From Adiantum capillus-veneris (lineage: Eukaryota; Streptophyta; Polypodiopsida; Polypodiales; Pteridaceae), in the NCBI GenBank assembly GCA_014529385.2, contig JABFUD020000315.1, positions 1 to 64,000 of the forward strand: a stretch of 64,000 nt of DNA, given 5' to 3'. The notes below the pieces were generated by a model that saw only the letters and a list, made by a program, of their open reading frames with translations, was not told the DNA's origin and did not search any database. A program made the translations under genes and the position numbers. Shown in pieces: positions 21,641-34,915 of this stretch (position 1 is the first letter of the stretch; each line of letters begins with the position of its first letter).

Positions 21641-22316
21641 CTTACCTTTTTTAAGCGCCTGATTTCACTCCGTGTTTTTTTACGTTTTTAATGTTTTTTA
21701 ATGTTTGATTGTTTTGATTAAAGTGTGTGAATAGCTTCGAAATGACGTATCACTTAAAGGGCCGCTGTGTGCTTTACAACACAAGATTTCGGGCATCTGA
21801 CGTTCCATTGGTCCTCAAAATTCGATAGTTAGTCTACGTGTGAACTAAAATTTGGTTTCTTTTTAGGCGACTGAGGCCTACGCCTGAGCGTGAGCTTGGG
21901 CTTGGGTCTGGGAGATATTCCCGATCCCGGTACTACCTTTAAATTTTCTATTTTTTTACTTTTTATAAATTTTTTATTTTTTATTATTTAAATTTATAAG
22001 GATAAGGTCGCCGCGGCCTGCGCGAGAGCACATAGACACTCTATCTACCTACTTCTAACTAATACACCTACTGTTACACACTAACACACTCTATTAACTC
22101 TCACTGATCTACTTCCTACTTACTGTACACAGAAAACTAACAACCTAGTACACAGAGAATAAACACAGTACCTTTGAAACTCCATTAACAAAAAAAACAC
22201 ACAGTATAACACCAAATCCCTCTTCTCAACACACACACCTTCCTTCCTTACCTTTCCTACAATAATAATTGCACCACGGAGAAGCACAAGTGCTACTCGA
22301 GCTTAATGCACGGCAT
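21641..22316 (-). other. Inverted copy of the gypsy leader (right arm)
   Basis: Reverse complement of 17461-18134, non-coding. Small differences from the left copy are visible, for example around the CGTCATTTCG stretch. Transcripts from the right LTR would cross it and then run antisense through gag. Confidence 0.8.
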
Positions 22317-22334
22317 TCCCCGGCAACGGCGCCA
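22317..22334 (-). other. Primer-binding site, tRNA-Asp type (right, inverted)
   Basis: TCCCCGGCAACGGCGCCA on the plus strand, the exact reverse complement of 17443-17460. It shows that the 5' end of the gypsy element, not its 3' end, is what lies on the right side of gag. Confidence 0.92.
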
Positions 22335-22340
22335 AAAATA

Positions 22341-22590
22341 TGCGCGTATATCACACATGTCAATGCAAAGAACTTGCCGATACACCATGTGCGAGCTACA
22401 AATGGCTCCAAGCACACAACAAGCCTAAACTAGTAAGCTCAAAGATGACGATGGTGTGTCACTCACCACTCTATGCTTGCTTCGTGAGGATTCCTCGCCA
22501 CGAAGAAGAGGAGACGCCGTGCTCGATCGCTTCGCCGCCGTCGTGCCTTCGTAATGCTCGCTCACACACACACTCCCTCTCTCTCCCTTT

Positions 22591-22631
<41 letters not shown>

Positions 22632-22925
22632 GGAGATGAAGAAGAAGAAGATGGAGATGGAGCAAGAGCACTCTTCAATTGCACAAATGAGAGAATGAGT
22701 GATTTTTAGTTTAGTTGACTTTTATATGAGCTCGGTCCATTCACACTTGGGCACCCATGCTTGGCCAACTAATCCCTTGAATGTTGCAGTTAGAGTGCGC
22801 CTCTCATCGGCGATCACTCTTACCCTTTTCCTATTGGACTGACAAGCCCGGTACCTGACTCTACAAGTAAATAATACAACGTTTGTCGTAGGTGATAGGG
22901 TGTCCATGAGCCTTGAGGGTTAACA
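22341..22925 (-). mobile_element. Ty3/gypsy 5' LTR, right copy (points left)
   Basis: Reverse complement of the LTR at 16851-17436, ending GGGTTAACA at 22925. Its TATA box lies at 22720-22726 on the minus strand. Because it is a second 5' LTR in inverse orientation, it faces the left LTR across gag. Confidence 0.85.
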
Positions 22926-22981
22926 GAGAGACAGGAAGAGGGAGAGATAGAGAGAAACATGGATAGAGAGGATGAGGGATG

Positions 22982-23013
<32 letters not shown>

Positions 23014-23015
<2 letters not shown>

Positions 23016-25680
23016 TTGAATTTGACATCCCCTCTTATAGAACCATTATTGACACTTGACCTAGAATAGACAAGACCTACATTATAGTAGCCAATATATG
23101 AAAAAAATCGACACTATCCAAAATTTTATAAATGAAGCTGGTACATCCAATCCTGGTAGGAGACTAAATGAGTCCAAGAATCCATGAGAGAATAGATCTA
23201 TACCTGCCACCATCCAACATAAGCAGCCAGTTAGAACATGGGCAGCCTTGATGGGAAGACATGTATCCAAACAATCTATTTTGCTTGTTATTGTTGTCAC
23301 ATAGCCCTAAACCCCTTCACTCTCCTTATATGAATTTAGAGGGAGTTTTTTCTTTGCTTCTCTAGAAGGCATGATTCATCTTTTAGATATTTATCATTAA
23401 TATTTTCCACCATAATTTTTGTCTGGCAGACTTTCCTCTACCATAATTTCCATTGGTACACTCGTTGTTTCATGTTTGATGATGAAGGCTGATTGGCATC
23501 CTTTCGAAAAATCACGTATGGCGGAGGGACTGGCTTATTGGGCCATGGGTAGGTAGCATCTCTTGCGATTTTTGGGCTTGCATTCTGAAAGGATGGTATA
23601 TCCCCCATAGTTTGGTTTCCGATAGATAGCATCATTCCTGTAGTACATTTATATAAACCAAATCTTGTCTATTAGTGGTCTATTCTAGATGCTCATTTCC
23701 AAGACTAATTGGAAAAACTCGGCTATACAACAAAACTTTCCTATTAACTATCTGTGAGGGTTAGACACCCTATCCTCTAAATGGATAGAGTTATAGCCTG
23801 CGAGGATACAGAGAGAGATATTAAGAAAAAATATTTAGAAAATGTAGGATCGGATACCTATTTTTGGGTTTGTATAGAGGATGAGATATATTTTGCCAAA
23901 TTTTGGCAGAGTTTTATTTGTATGTGGACCCATTTTTAAAAAAAGTATACCATCCCTCCTTTTGTAGGAGCCTCACATGAGGATTTATGCTTGAAGAGAG
24001 TAAAAATAAACCTATCTATCCAAATATATACGTACTTTCTAAGGTATGGTTATGTCACACTTTTTCTTTTTTTATTATAAATTAAAAAACCGTCTTTATC
24101 TTCTAACAAAAAATGTATTTGTTTCTATCACATCCCACCTTCCTCTCTACGAATCCTTACATAAGGATATTCTTCTGTGTACATATTAGGTAGCATTTCA
24201 TTTACAAGTACCTCGTTCACAAGATTACATTAGATTTTGCATACAAGAATTATACACATTTTGCTAATAATTTCCTACTGTCTATATCAATTAAAGAAAG
24301 GAAACCTTATGCCTAATTCTGGAAAAACACCATCTGAGTAGACTGAAAGTCTACCTAAGAGCTCGGGGTCGTCATCTGTATGTGTCTTGTTGAAACCGGT
24401 TTCTAATGCTTTTCGATATGATGTTGCCAAATAAACCATATACAATATGCTATCTATGAGTATGTTTACCATTATTCAATCAATCATTGTTCAGAAAAAA
24501 CCTTTTTTTCCTTTTCTATGTCTGTCTCAAACATTATCTTAGTTTTTTTTGAATTTGATATCAAATATAGTTAGCCCATGGTATATCCGATGTCTGCTCT
24601 AATAGTTACACCATGTATTCGTTTTCGTATGAGATACCCTGTGTTCCAAAACATCTAGATAAAATAGTGTTCTAGATTATGTGAACAGAGTTTATATTAG
24701 ACTGAAAACGTGCGTCTATACACATTTATGTAAGCAATTATCCGTTCCCTGTTTCTTCTTCTATTGCATTGCATAGAGTTTTCTTCTCTAAAAAAAGTTT
24801 TTCTTTTTTATATACAAAGTACAGTAGTTTACATGTCAAACAATATTTTTGTAAACCTTGCTTACGTACATCAATCTACCAAGCTTTAAACGTTTCATAA
24901 TGTAACAAGATTTACTGTACTGTAAAGAATTGTAGGTTTCCCTTACCGTGCCATATTCCAATGCTATCAACGCCTATCCCGATTGTGCTTCTGGATAATG
25001 AGGATTCGCCAACTGAGATTCCATGTGTGAGGCGCTTATGTAAGATCAGGACAGCTCTCCTTCAAGTAGACATGCGTCCCTTCTTTCAAGCTTGAAGCAG
25101 CATAAAGCCACGTTGTCTACGATTTGTGTGTGTGTATGAAAGACAACACCAAGCCACACTATGTGTGTGTGTGTGTGAAAGACAGCACCAAGCCACGTTG
25201 TGTAAAGGAGAGCACCAAGCCACGCTACCTACGATGTGTGTGTGTGTGTGAAAGAATTCTTAGTATGAGTGCACAGTCGGTTTTCTCTCTTGCAAGCCCT
25301 CTGTGCTTCTTATATGCAGTCCGTCACGCTTATCATTATGATACCCATTGCCTTCGCCAACTATATGCGCCCAGTTTGGGCTTGCCAAATTCGGTGGAGT
25401 TATATTTTGTCAACAGGAATCTTCCTTATATGCACATACGCTTTTAATATCGGATTTGGTAGATTATCATTACTGAGAGTAAGGTTCAAAGAACCTGTTA
25501 TGAATTTTAAAGGATTAAAGTTACTATTTTCAATCTATTTGGTGCCACTCCACATCTTATTGGTTCCCCCCCTTTTTAAAAAAACAACAGATAAAAAAGT
25601 TAGAGATAGAGATAGAGAGAAAGCGAGAGACAGAGGTTTTTTCAGCCTTGTGTATCCCCGCATATTACGGGTTTTTAAAG
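23014..25680 (-). repeat. 2.6 kb repeat A2, right-arm copy
   Basis: Reverse complement of 14107-16765. It is bounded by GA/CT tracts on both sides and includes the minus-strand 8251-type frame in a broken state (23438-23635 and 23082-23300) and CA/TG tracts near 25125-25250. Confidence 0.8.
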
Positions 25681-26576
25681 AGAAGAGAGAGAGAGGCCCA
25701 CCCCCAACCTTGGGAGTATGCCCATTTGGTGGGGGATAGCGCACCAAGTGGACATATCCCCCGCCAATATAAAACTTGAGTTTGTCATATACAACATTTC
25801 CCCTTTCTTAAATTATTATCATTTTTACCAACCTCTGGTGTTTGTCTAATTATATTTTACCCAATAGTACACAAAATCACTTCGTATGCTTACCAAAAAA
25901 CAACACCTTTGGTGACAATTTGTTTTTCCAATGTTTATTGTCAAATAAAACCTTTGTACAAATGTCCTGGTACCGTTTCCATTGGAGGTAAAAATACGAC
26001 TTTTATTGAAAAAAAGTTCCATACAACTTGTATGAGTTACATATGAAATATGAAAAACTTAATAAGATGTCTCCATCATGTTGTGCGCTGATTTGGTATT
26101 TTTCTCCTCAGTCCTTCCTGTCATTTTGTGTTCTCGCCTTTTTGGTTACTCTCATGTATCCAACTCGATTGTTTCAGAGGTTATTATCATATTTTTCTCA
26201 TAAGTATGTACATCCTGTTCTATTTCTTTTTTATTAGTAAATTCGTCAAAGATCTGAGCTCGAATGTGATACTTGGGAAGTTACCTTTCATTAGAAATTG
26301 TGTGATTAATATTATGATATGTGTTCTTTTGAATCCATTTGAAGAAAACATAAAGCTCAGTCTTTGCAAATCATTGAATGCTTAAAATACACATGACGCC
26401 TTATAAATGATGGGTAAGATCTACGACACACATACTTTGTATGCCAACTATGTCGGGCGATTACTGGCTGCTTGTATGAATGATACTTGGTGTCCTGGTA
26501 ATGCATCTTCCTTCCATGCTGTTTCTGTAGTCTATTCTCCGATAAAGGGTCTTTGTAGAATTATTTTCGTGTTTAA

Positions 26577-27896
26577 CACTAGGTTGTTATGGGACACTTT
26601 TATGTCCTGTTAAGTGACCATTTTCCTTGAATTATGTCAAGAGTTTCAAAATGGATTTTGAGGTGATATCTATCTAGAAATTTGTCTCATGAGCTGAAAA
26701 ACACTCGACATTTTTTTGGAATATCAATTCCATCTTTAACCTTGTCCTTGCACAACATTTCACAACCTAAACTGTGTGAAAAAACGGGTCTTGTTTTTGG
26801 ATTTTTTCAACTTTTTGCAACTATACCACTCTAGAATTCATGTTTGTGATGTCTATAATGCTAGAGAACTATCTTTAGTAGTCCTCAACATGTCCTGATG
26901 CTTCTAGGGAGAAATAAATGTTAAAGTTGTAAGTTATGACCAAATTACAAAAATTGTTAAATCCTGTTTTTTAGCCAATTTTAGCTCTTCTATGATTTTT
27001 TTGGTGGCTTTCATGATATCCAAATGCAGTTTTGATTTTCTATGTCGCATATTGTAATATAAAGCTAATATTCCTTGAGTTTTGGGGCACCTAATACCCT
27101 ATTTTGCATAGTAGACAACAATGGTTGATTTTTTCAATTATAGAAGAAAACGAAACATTCTAGTATATCAAGTATAGCTTTTTCAATATTGTTAGTTTCT
27201 TGTGACAACTACATGCATTTTTGTAGGTAGTAACCATATCTAGTCATAAGGATCAAATTTGGCTAGATATTGAATAGTTTCTATGGGATTCTACAACTCA
27301 TAATGTTGAACCCAGTTTTTTCATGTTTGCTGTACTTAACACTTCATCTTTGTCCCCAAGATTCCCATTGGTAAGAGATGTAATATTCTTTTGACATGCT
27401 CCATGGCTCCTTATGAACCTAAAGGACAATAGGGAACTAAGAAAACATGCATATATTATTTGTATTGAGCGTGGCTATAGAAACTTTGATGATAGGTTTG
27501 CCGAATGGTAAAAATTCAACTTTTTTGTACCTATTTCTTTTGGCAAAACAAAAAATAGTGAGTGATAAGCAATCATATATTCTGATCACCAAACCATTGA
27601 AGTTAACTAGGGAATTTATCTCGAGTCCTACAAAAATCCCTAATCTTATTTTTATGCAACAAAACGTAAGAAATGACTGTTTTGATGAAAATGTACTGGT
27701 CCATCAACTTTGGAGGCTTGGTGTGACCAAAAAATGAGAAATTTTACAAGTTTCTTATTTTTTACATGTGTAGTAGGCCTTGAACTATAACCTCATGAAA
27801 GGATTTTACAAAATGAGTGGATCTACTATGGTTTTGGAGGTTTTTCCAAAACCCTAAAAGGACACTTTTATGTCCTAGTAGGTTACCAACCTAGTG
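26577..27896. mobile_element. 1320 bp TTAA-flanked DNA element (right copy)
   Basis: CACTAGGTTG...ACCAACCTAGTG with TTAA at 26573-26576 and 27897-27900. It has the same length as the left copy and carries only a few substitutions. It interrupts the mirrored RT gene at the same codon. Confidence 0.8.
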
Positions 27897-29740
27897 TTAA
27901 ATATGTAGAGCCAAATCTTGTATGAGTCATTTTTACGAAAATGATATCCAATGGATATATTGTAAAGGGGTCCTCAAGGGACAAGGGTTTGTTATGATTC
28001 ATGCAACTTGCAATATATGTGTTATTTATGAAAAGAAAATCATCCATATACTGATTAGAGTGTAAGAATGCTAAAAGCATATCATTCCTTTTGAGTCTAG
28101 ATAATTTTCTGACATATTCTAGCTCAAACCAAGCCAGATATAGACTGCACCATAAAGGAGAACATGAGTATCCCATTCGAATTCCTCTAGTTTGTCGATA
28201 AATATCAGATCCTAACCATGAGAAACAATTGTCTAGCACAAAAATATTTAAAGTTTCAAAAAATTCAAAGGAGCATTTTACTTCTGACTTCTTTTTTGTA
28301 AGGGTGATTTTACTCCTAGATGGTTTAAACCCTTTGTAGCTTTGTAGATGGGTGATTTTACTCCATCAAGCTATGCTTTCCATGGTGAGGAATTGCCTCA
28401 TAAAAAGCTTTAATATCATACGTATGAACATCGTAAATTAGTTTGGGGAGGTTTATCAAAGAATCATATTGGTTGTTAATGACCCAATATGCATTTGTAT
28501 TCACTTTTATAAATGTTTGAAGGTTTTTTTGAAAATTCTCAGTATATTCAATAAGCCCACTAGACAAACCATGTAGGAACTTAGTGATCTTACTAGCCAC
28601 ACGAGAAAATAAACAATCATTGGCATTTGTTATCCATCGGAACTCTGTTTTGTAAATTTTGTAATTTCCCATAATATAGGAAAGATCTCTATTATGAGAA
28701 GGTATAATATTAAACTCCTTGCATCGTGTATTAATGATTTCGATGATGGTGTTATTGCATTCATTTATCGGCATGAATTCTGAAGAATTTAATCTATTGT
28801 TTACATATAGTCTAATGATTCTTTTACAAATAAAGACAAGAGTTTGAGCTGATTTATCCAAACTACATAAAAAATGTGTTTTTGGATTAATTCAATTTCG
28901 TCTAATATATCTTTTCCCATCAACCATGGACTTTGGTTATGCCTAAAATTTGGAAATATAGAGTGAAAGGTTTTCTCAAGTCTTATTTCAATTGAATGGA
29001 AGTGAGATTGTGTGCATTTTATGTTTAGTAAATGGCATAATTTATCCCATCCCTTCTTGAATTTGGCTTTAACTGAATGTAGATGTATAGGGACAAGCGA
29101 GATATGGTTAAAGCCTTTAGATATGCTATCCCTTAGTGTGTGGTGTCTTATGAATGATGGTTCAGTAGTAATAAAGTGCTTACCATGATGTTCAAATTTC
29201 TTTAGGAAATTTCTAAACCGTTTCTGACTCTGGCAAACACAAGGTTCATGAAGATCAAAAGGTTTAGCAAACATATCAAAAGGTTTATCAAGTATTGGCC
29301 AACATTATTCGTGTATTTCCATCCAAATTTAATTTGAAAATGCTCAAGATTTTTCTGATTCCAATATCCTTTAACATTTCATCAAAAAAAGTGTGAGGGT
29401 GTACAAACTCCATAAATTTATTAATGAAAGTTAAATGAATAAATCGATGTTTCCTTTTATTACCTTGTTTAAACCATTATAACTCATTAGTTCTAGTAAT
29501 TAAATGTCGTACATTGTCATCTGTATTGTATTCAAGCATCCTTGGAGTTTCGCCAAAGTCCTTAGATCCACAAAATTGTGGAGGTTGTTTTGATGATGAT
29601 GTTGTATTGCTTGGTGTATTAGCAATACGTTTCAGTTGTTCCCTACTTCTAGAGGGTTTTAAAATTGTTTCGATGGTTAGACCAATTGGGTGGTGTTGAA
29701 CTCGAGAGAGGAATGGATTTCCTGGTGTATATAATACCAA
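27883..29740 (-). pseudogene. Broken Penelope-like reverse transcriptase, right copy
   Basis: Reverse complement of 10039-11899, with frames at 29740-29477, 29274-28801, 28861-28358 and 28239-27883. CxC, motif A (here KAFYEAIP), motif B and YMDD (28039-28050) are all present. Motif C is followed by F instead of L relative to the left copy. A short block upstream that is in frame on the left (10366-10510) is disrupted here near 29275. As on the left, the gene is cut by the TTAA element after motif C. Confidence 0.75.
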
Positions 29741-30117
29741 CCCTTTTCCTGCATCAATCAGATGCTCATGAATTGCATAAAAGACTACTACCGCATGTCG
29801 AACCTCAATGGGAAAAGCTGTTACCCATCCAATGACAGCATATACTTGTGCGGGCCCAGAAGAGTAAGGAAAGAACCTCGAAAGATTTTGAAATACAAAC
29901 CAAAGAAGGTGATCAAACCATATGATTGTTGCTGGGCAGTTAGAATCGGGATTCCTCTTACAAGTACACTTGATGAATGGTCTATATGTGTTCCATCAAT
30001 TTTTCAAGAACTTCCGAACATCGTTTTCTTTCTCGTTGAGTGATAGTCCCTTTGTACGGGCTACCATAGAAGCATTAGAGCACTTTTTATTGTCAATGTC
30101 GGACAATTTTATCTGCT

Positions 30118-30906
30118 TTAGTGTAAAGGGTTAAATTGCGATAGTAGATGTTTTGATTGAAGTGCAGATGTTTTGCATTGTTCTACCACATCAGGTGGTA
30201 AACTACAAAGCAAATCTAAAGAGTCAATTGTGAATGGAGCACATTGATTCAGTATCTCAAAATCCCAGAGTTTGTTTTTAAGGCGAATAGCGTCGAGCTC
30301 AATTTGTCTGAAAGGAAGTAGCGGAATGAATTCAGAAAAATGTCTCGGCATAGACCTTTCAATTTTTTGAGAAGAAGGGTCCTCGGTTAGGACTAGGGCT
30401 TCCTTTTCTTCTTGATCCAAGAGATCTAGATCTAAAAGAGGGTTCACGATCTCTTGAGATTGTCTAATTGCTAGCAGCAGGATAGGGAGATTATTGATAA
30501 AATATAGCTTATTGACTATGGAGGGTAGGGATGAAAAATAAAAGTCTAAATCCGAACAGTCCTGAGCATCAATAAAGCATAATGATAGTAGAAAATAATT
30601 TAGAGAGTTAATAAGTTGTGTAGGTTCTTTTCTGGAAAGGGCTAAGAGTTTTAACCAGTCATTAACAGATGTTGTTTTTAAGGCAGAAAGCTCTTGTTAC
30701 TGTATTGCTTTCTTCTCATAGTCAAGGAGACTTTTATGAAAGTTAGTCCCTTTGAAGCATGATAGTAAACATTGTGTTCCACTAGGAGGGATATGAAACC
30801 TTTTATCGTCGGAGTATCCAAATCGTGTGAGAGATACAATCCAGCCAACCTGAAGGGTGTTCCCAAAGATAACTTTGTAAGTAGCTATTAATGAAGGCAA
30901 GTTCAA
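30118..30906 (-). pseudogene. Upstream open frames of the RT element, right copy
   Basis: Mirrors 8845-9661. The 109-codon frame (30447-30118) differs by very few residues from the left copy. Function unknown; it would be N-terminal to the RT. Confidence 0.45.
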
Positions 30907-30944
30907 TATATGGTAGTTTTCCGACCAAGGACAACTCGGGAAAT

Positions 30945-33125
30945 AAAGAGAGACAGATTAAATTTCACATCCCCTCTTATAGAACCATATATTGACACTT
31001 CACCTAGAATATACAAGACCTAAATTACAGTAGCCAATATATGCAAAAATCGACACAATCCAAATTTTTATAAATGAAGCTAGTACATCCGATCCTGGTA
31101 GGAGACAAAATGAGTCCCAAAATCCATGAGAGAATAGACCTATACCTAACACCATCCAACCTAAGCAGCCAATTAGAACATGGGCAACCTTGATCGGAAG
31201 ATAGGTATCCAAATAATCTATTCTACTTGTTATTGATGTCACATATCCGTATACCCATTCACTCTCCTTATATGCATTTCGAGGGAGTTTTTTCTTTGCT
31301 TCTCTAGCAGGCATGATTCGTCTTTTAACGGTATTTTCCACCATAATTTTGTATGGCAGACTTTTCTCTACCATAATTTCCATTGGTACACTCGTTGTTT
31401 CAGGTTTGATGATGAAGGTTGATTGGCATCCTTCTGGAAAATCACGTATGGCGGAGGGACATGGCTTTCCATTGGGTAGGTAGCATCTCTTGTGATTTTT
31501 TGGGTTTTGCATTCTCAAAGGATGGTACATCCCCCATAGTTTGGATTCTGATAGATAGCATCATGCCCTGTACTACATTTATATAAAGCAAATCTTGTCT
31601 ATTAGTGGTCTATTCTAGATGCTCGTTTCCAAGACTAATTGTAAAAACTCGGCTATACAACAACACTTTCTTATTAACTATCGTGAGGTTTGGACATCCT
31701 ATCCTTTAAATGGATAGAGTTATAGCCTGAGAGGATACAAAGAGAGATATTAAGAAAAACTATTTAGAAAATGTAGGATCGGATACCTATTTTTGGGTTT
31801 GTATAACAGACAAGATATATTTTGCCAAAATTTTGGCAGAGTTTTGTTTGTATGTGGACCCATTTTTCAAAAAAGTATACCATCCCTCCTTTTGTAGGAG
31901 CCTCACATGAGGATTTATGCTTGAAGAGAGTAAAAATAAACCTATCTATCCAAATATATACGTACTTTCTAAGGTATGGTTATGTCACACTTTTTTTCTT
32001 TAATTTAAAAAACCGTCTTTATCTTCTAGCAAAAAATTTATTTGTTTCTATCGCATCCCACCTTCCTCTCTGCGGATCCTTACATAAGGATCTTCTTCTA
32101 TGTACATATTAGGTAGCATTTCATTTACAAGTACCTCGCTCAAAAGATTACATTAGATTTTGCATACAAGAATTATACACATTTTGCTAATAATTTCCTA
32201 CTGTCTATATCAATTTAAAGAAAGGAAACCTTATGCCTAATTCTAGAAAAACACCTTCTCAGTAGACGGAAAGGGTACCTGAGAGCTCGGGGTCGTCATC
32301 TGTATGTGTCTTGCTGAAACCGTTTTCGAATGCTTTCCGATGCTGCCAAATAAACCACATACAATATGCTATCTATGAGTAGATGTTTACCATTATTCAG
32401 CCAATCATTGTTTGGAAAAAACCTTTTTCCCTTTTCTATGTCTATCTCAAACATTATCTTACTTTTTCTGGAATTTGATATCAAATACAGTTAACCCATG
32501 GTATATCCGATGTCTGTTTTAATAGTTACACCATGTACTTGTTTCCATATGAGATACCCCATGTTCCAAAACATGCAGGTAAAATAGTGTTCTAGATTAT
32601 GTGAACAGAGTTTATATCAGACTGAAAACCTGCATCTATACACATTTATGTAGAGCAGTTATCCGTTCCCCGTTTCTTCTTCTAATGAATTGCATAGAGT
32701 TTTCTTCTCTAAAAAATGTTTTTCTTTTTTATATACAAAGTACAGTAGTTTACATGTCAAACAATATTTTTGTAAACCTTGATTGAGTCCATCAATCTAC
32801 CAAGCTTTAAACATTTCATAATGTAACAAAATTTACGGTACTGTAAAGAATCGCAGGTTTCCCTTACCGTGCCGTATTCCAATGCTATCAACGCCTATGC
32901 CGATTGTGCTTCTGGATGATGAGGATTCGCCAACTAAGATTCTGTGTGTGAGTTGCTTATGTAAGATCAGGACAGCTCTCCTTCAAGTAGACATGCGTCC
33001 CTTTTTTTCAAGTTTGAAGCAGCATAAAGCCACGCTGCCTACGATGTGTGTGTGTGTGTGTGTGTATGAAAGACAACACCAAGCCACACTGTGTAAAGGA
33101 GAGCTCCAAGCCACGCTACCTAGGA

Positions 33126-33157
<32 letters not shown>

Positions 33158-33580
33158 TGCTCAGTATGAGTGCACGATTGGAATTCTCTCTTGCAATCCC
33201 TCTGTGCTTCTTATATGCAGTCCGCCGTGCTTATCATTATGATACCCAGTGCCTTCACCAACTGTATGCGCCCAGTTTGGGCTTGCCAAATTCGGTGGAC
33301 TTATATTTTGTCAACAGGAAATCTTCCTTATATGCACATATGCTTTTAATATCGATTTGGTAGATTATCATTACTGAGAGTAAGGTTCAAAGAACCTGTT
33401 ATGCATTTTAAAGGATAAAAGTTATTATTTTTGACCTATTTGGTGCCACTTCTAATTTAGAGGGAACAATGGGTTTTTTTTTAAAACAATAGATAAAAAC
33501 ATTAGAGATAGAGATAGAGAGAAGCGAGAGACATAGGTTTTTTTCAGCCTTGTGTATACCCGCATATTACGGTTTTTAAA
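30945..33580 (-). repeat. 2.6 kb repeat A1, right-arm copy
   Basis: Reverse complement of 6207-8836. It carries the intact 176-codon frame at 31000-31530, and its TG tracts lie near 33042-33151. It is bounded outward by the GA-rich block starting about 33582. Confidence 0.8.
31000..31530 (-). CDS. 176-aa membrane-like ORF inside the pseudo-LTR repeat, unknown
   Basis: The only unbroken version of a frame present in four copies (A1 and A2 in both arms). It starts MYHPLRMQNPKNHKRCY. The N-terminal half is polar and basic, including a run of Met/Val-rich short repeats (VPMEIMVEKSLPYKIMVE). The C-terminal half has two hydrophobic stretches, around VLIGCLGWMVLGIGLF and IKIWIVSIFAYIGYC, so a two-pass membrane protein is possible. 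It lies directly upstream of, and on the same strand as, the RT element frames. No family was recognised. It may be a real element gene or a chance frame; openness in only one copy argues for caution. Confidence 0.4.
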   Translation of the reverse strand: MYHPLRMQNPKNHKRCYLPNGKPCPSAIRDFPEGCQSTFIIKPETTSVPMEIMVEKSLPYKIMVENTVKRRIMPAREAKKKLPRNAYKESEWVYGYVTSITSRIDYLDTYLPIKVAHVLIGCLGWMVLGIGLFSHGFWDSFCLLPGSDVLASFIKIWIVSIFAYIGYCNLGLVYSR

Positions 33581-33581
33581 G

Positions 33582-33642
33582 AGAGAGAGAGAAAGATAGA
33601 TAGAGAAAGATAGAGAGGGGGGTGGGGGGGGGGAGAGGAGAG

Positions 33643-33711
<69 letters not shown>

Positions 33712-33743
33712 CGTACCGCCCATTTTTGTGTATGCCCATGGGA

Positions 33744-33832
<89 letters not shown>

Positions 33833-34186
33833 GGGGGAGGGAGTTTGATTTGATTTGATTTGGTATTAACGTCTGCGGGGGGCCAGAAATGACCCATGGG
33901 ACCTTAAAGTGGTGTGTGTTATTCTCTTTTTGTGTTCTTGTGAGTGTCTTTTGAGGCTCAAGTATGCGGGTGAGGTATGTTCCGAGAGCTGTAGGGGAGG
34001 GGTATGTCTTGGATAATAGGTCCACAAAGATAGAACAACCGCTTAGAAGTGGTTGAAAATTATCCCATATGTGAGCGTATTCTGGGCATTCCAATGTCAC
34101 TTGTGCTTCATCTTCGAGAGCTTGCATTGCACATGATGTGCATATCCGTTTAGAAGCATCAATTTTCAGCCAGTCCTCTGTTTTAT

Positions 34187-34245
<59 letters not shown>

Positions 34246-34363
34246 AAGAGAGGAAGAGAGAAAGAGGGAGAAATAGGGAGGGAGAGATAAAGAGAGGGGG
34301 AGAGATAGGAAAGAGGGAGAGATAGAGAGAGAGGAAGAGGGAGAGATAGGAAAGAGGAAAGAT

Positions 34364-34414
<51 letters not shown>

Positions 34415-34428
34415 GGAGGGAGGGAGAG

Positions 34429-34468
<40 letters not shown>

Positions 34469-34501
34469 AGAGAGATGGAGAGATAGAAAGAGGGAGGGAG
34501 G

Positions 34502-34555
<54 letters not shown>

Positions 34556-34838
34556 TAGAGAGAGAGAATAGAGAGAGAGAGAGAGAGTAAATAGAGAGAG
34601 GAATAGAGAGAGATATGGAGAGAGAGAAAGAGGGGAAACAGGGAGAGAGAGAAAGAAGGTAAGGAGATGAAAATTGGGCTCCAAAGGGATACCTAAGTGA
34701 CCAGCACCAAGATTACCTTCAAGGCAAGGACGGTTTGTTGAACAAAGTGCTTGCGTTACATGGAGGCATATGCATGACTCTGGGATGGAGCTTCCACTTC
34801 GTAGTTCAACTGCACGACCGAGAAGGGAAGAGCGAGAG

Positions 34839-34912
<74 letters not shown>
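33582..34912. repeat. Kilobase-scale (GA)n block with islands (right copy)
   Basis: Reverse complement of 4738-6206. Islands remain at about 33709-33747, 33840-34190 (zinc-finger-like scrap) and 34650-34830. Tract lengths differ from the left copy. Frames rich in Ser-Leu or Arg-Glu here are microsatellite translations. Confidence 0.9.
33980..34190 (-). pseudogene. LINE-type zinc-knuckle scrap (right copy)
   Basis: A minus-strand frame with CTSCAMQALEDE, then LECPEYAHIWDNFQPLL. It is unbroken across the point where the left copy is frameshifted. No RT domain is attached. Confidence 0.4.
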
Positions 34913-34915
<3 letters not shown>

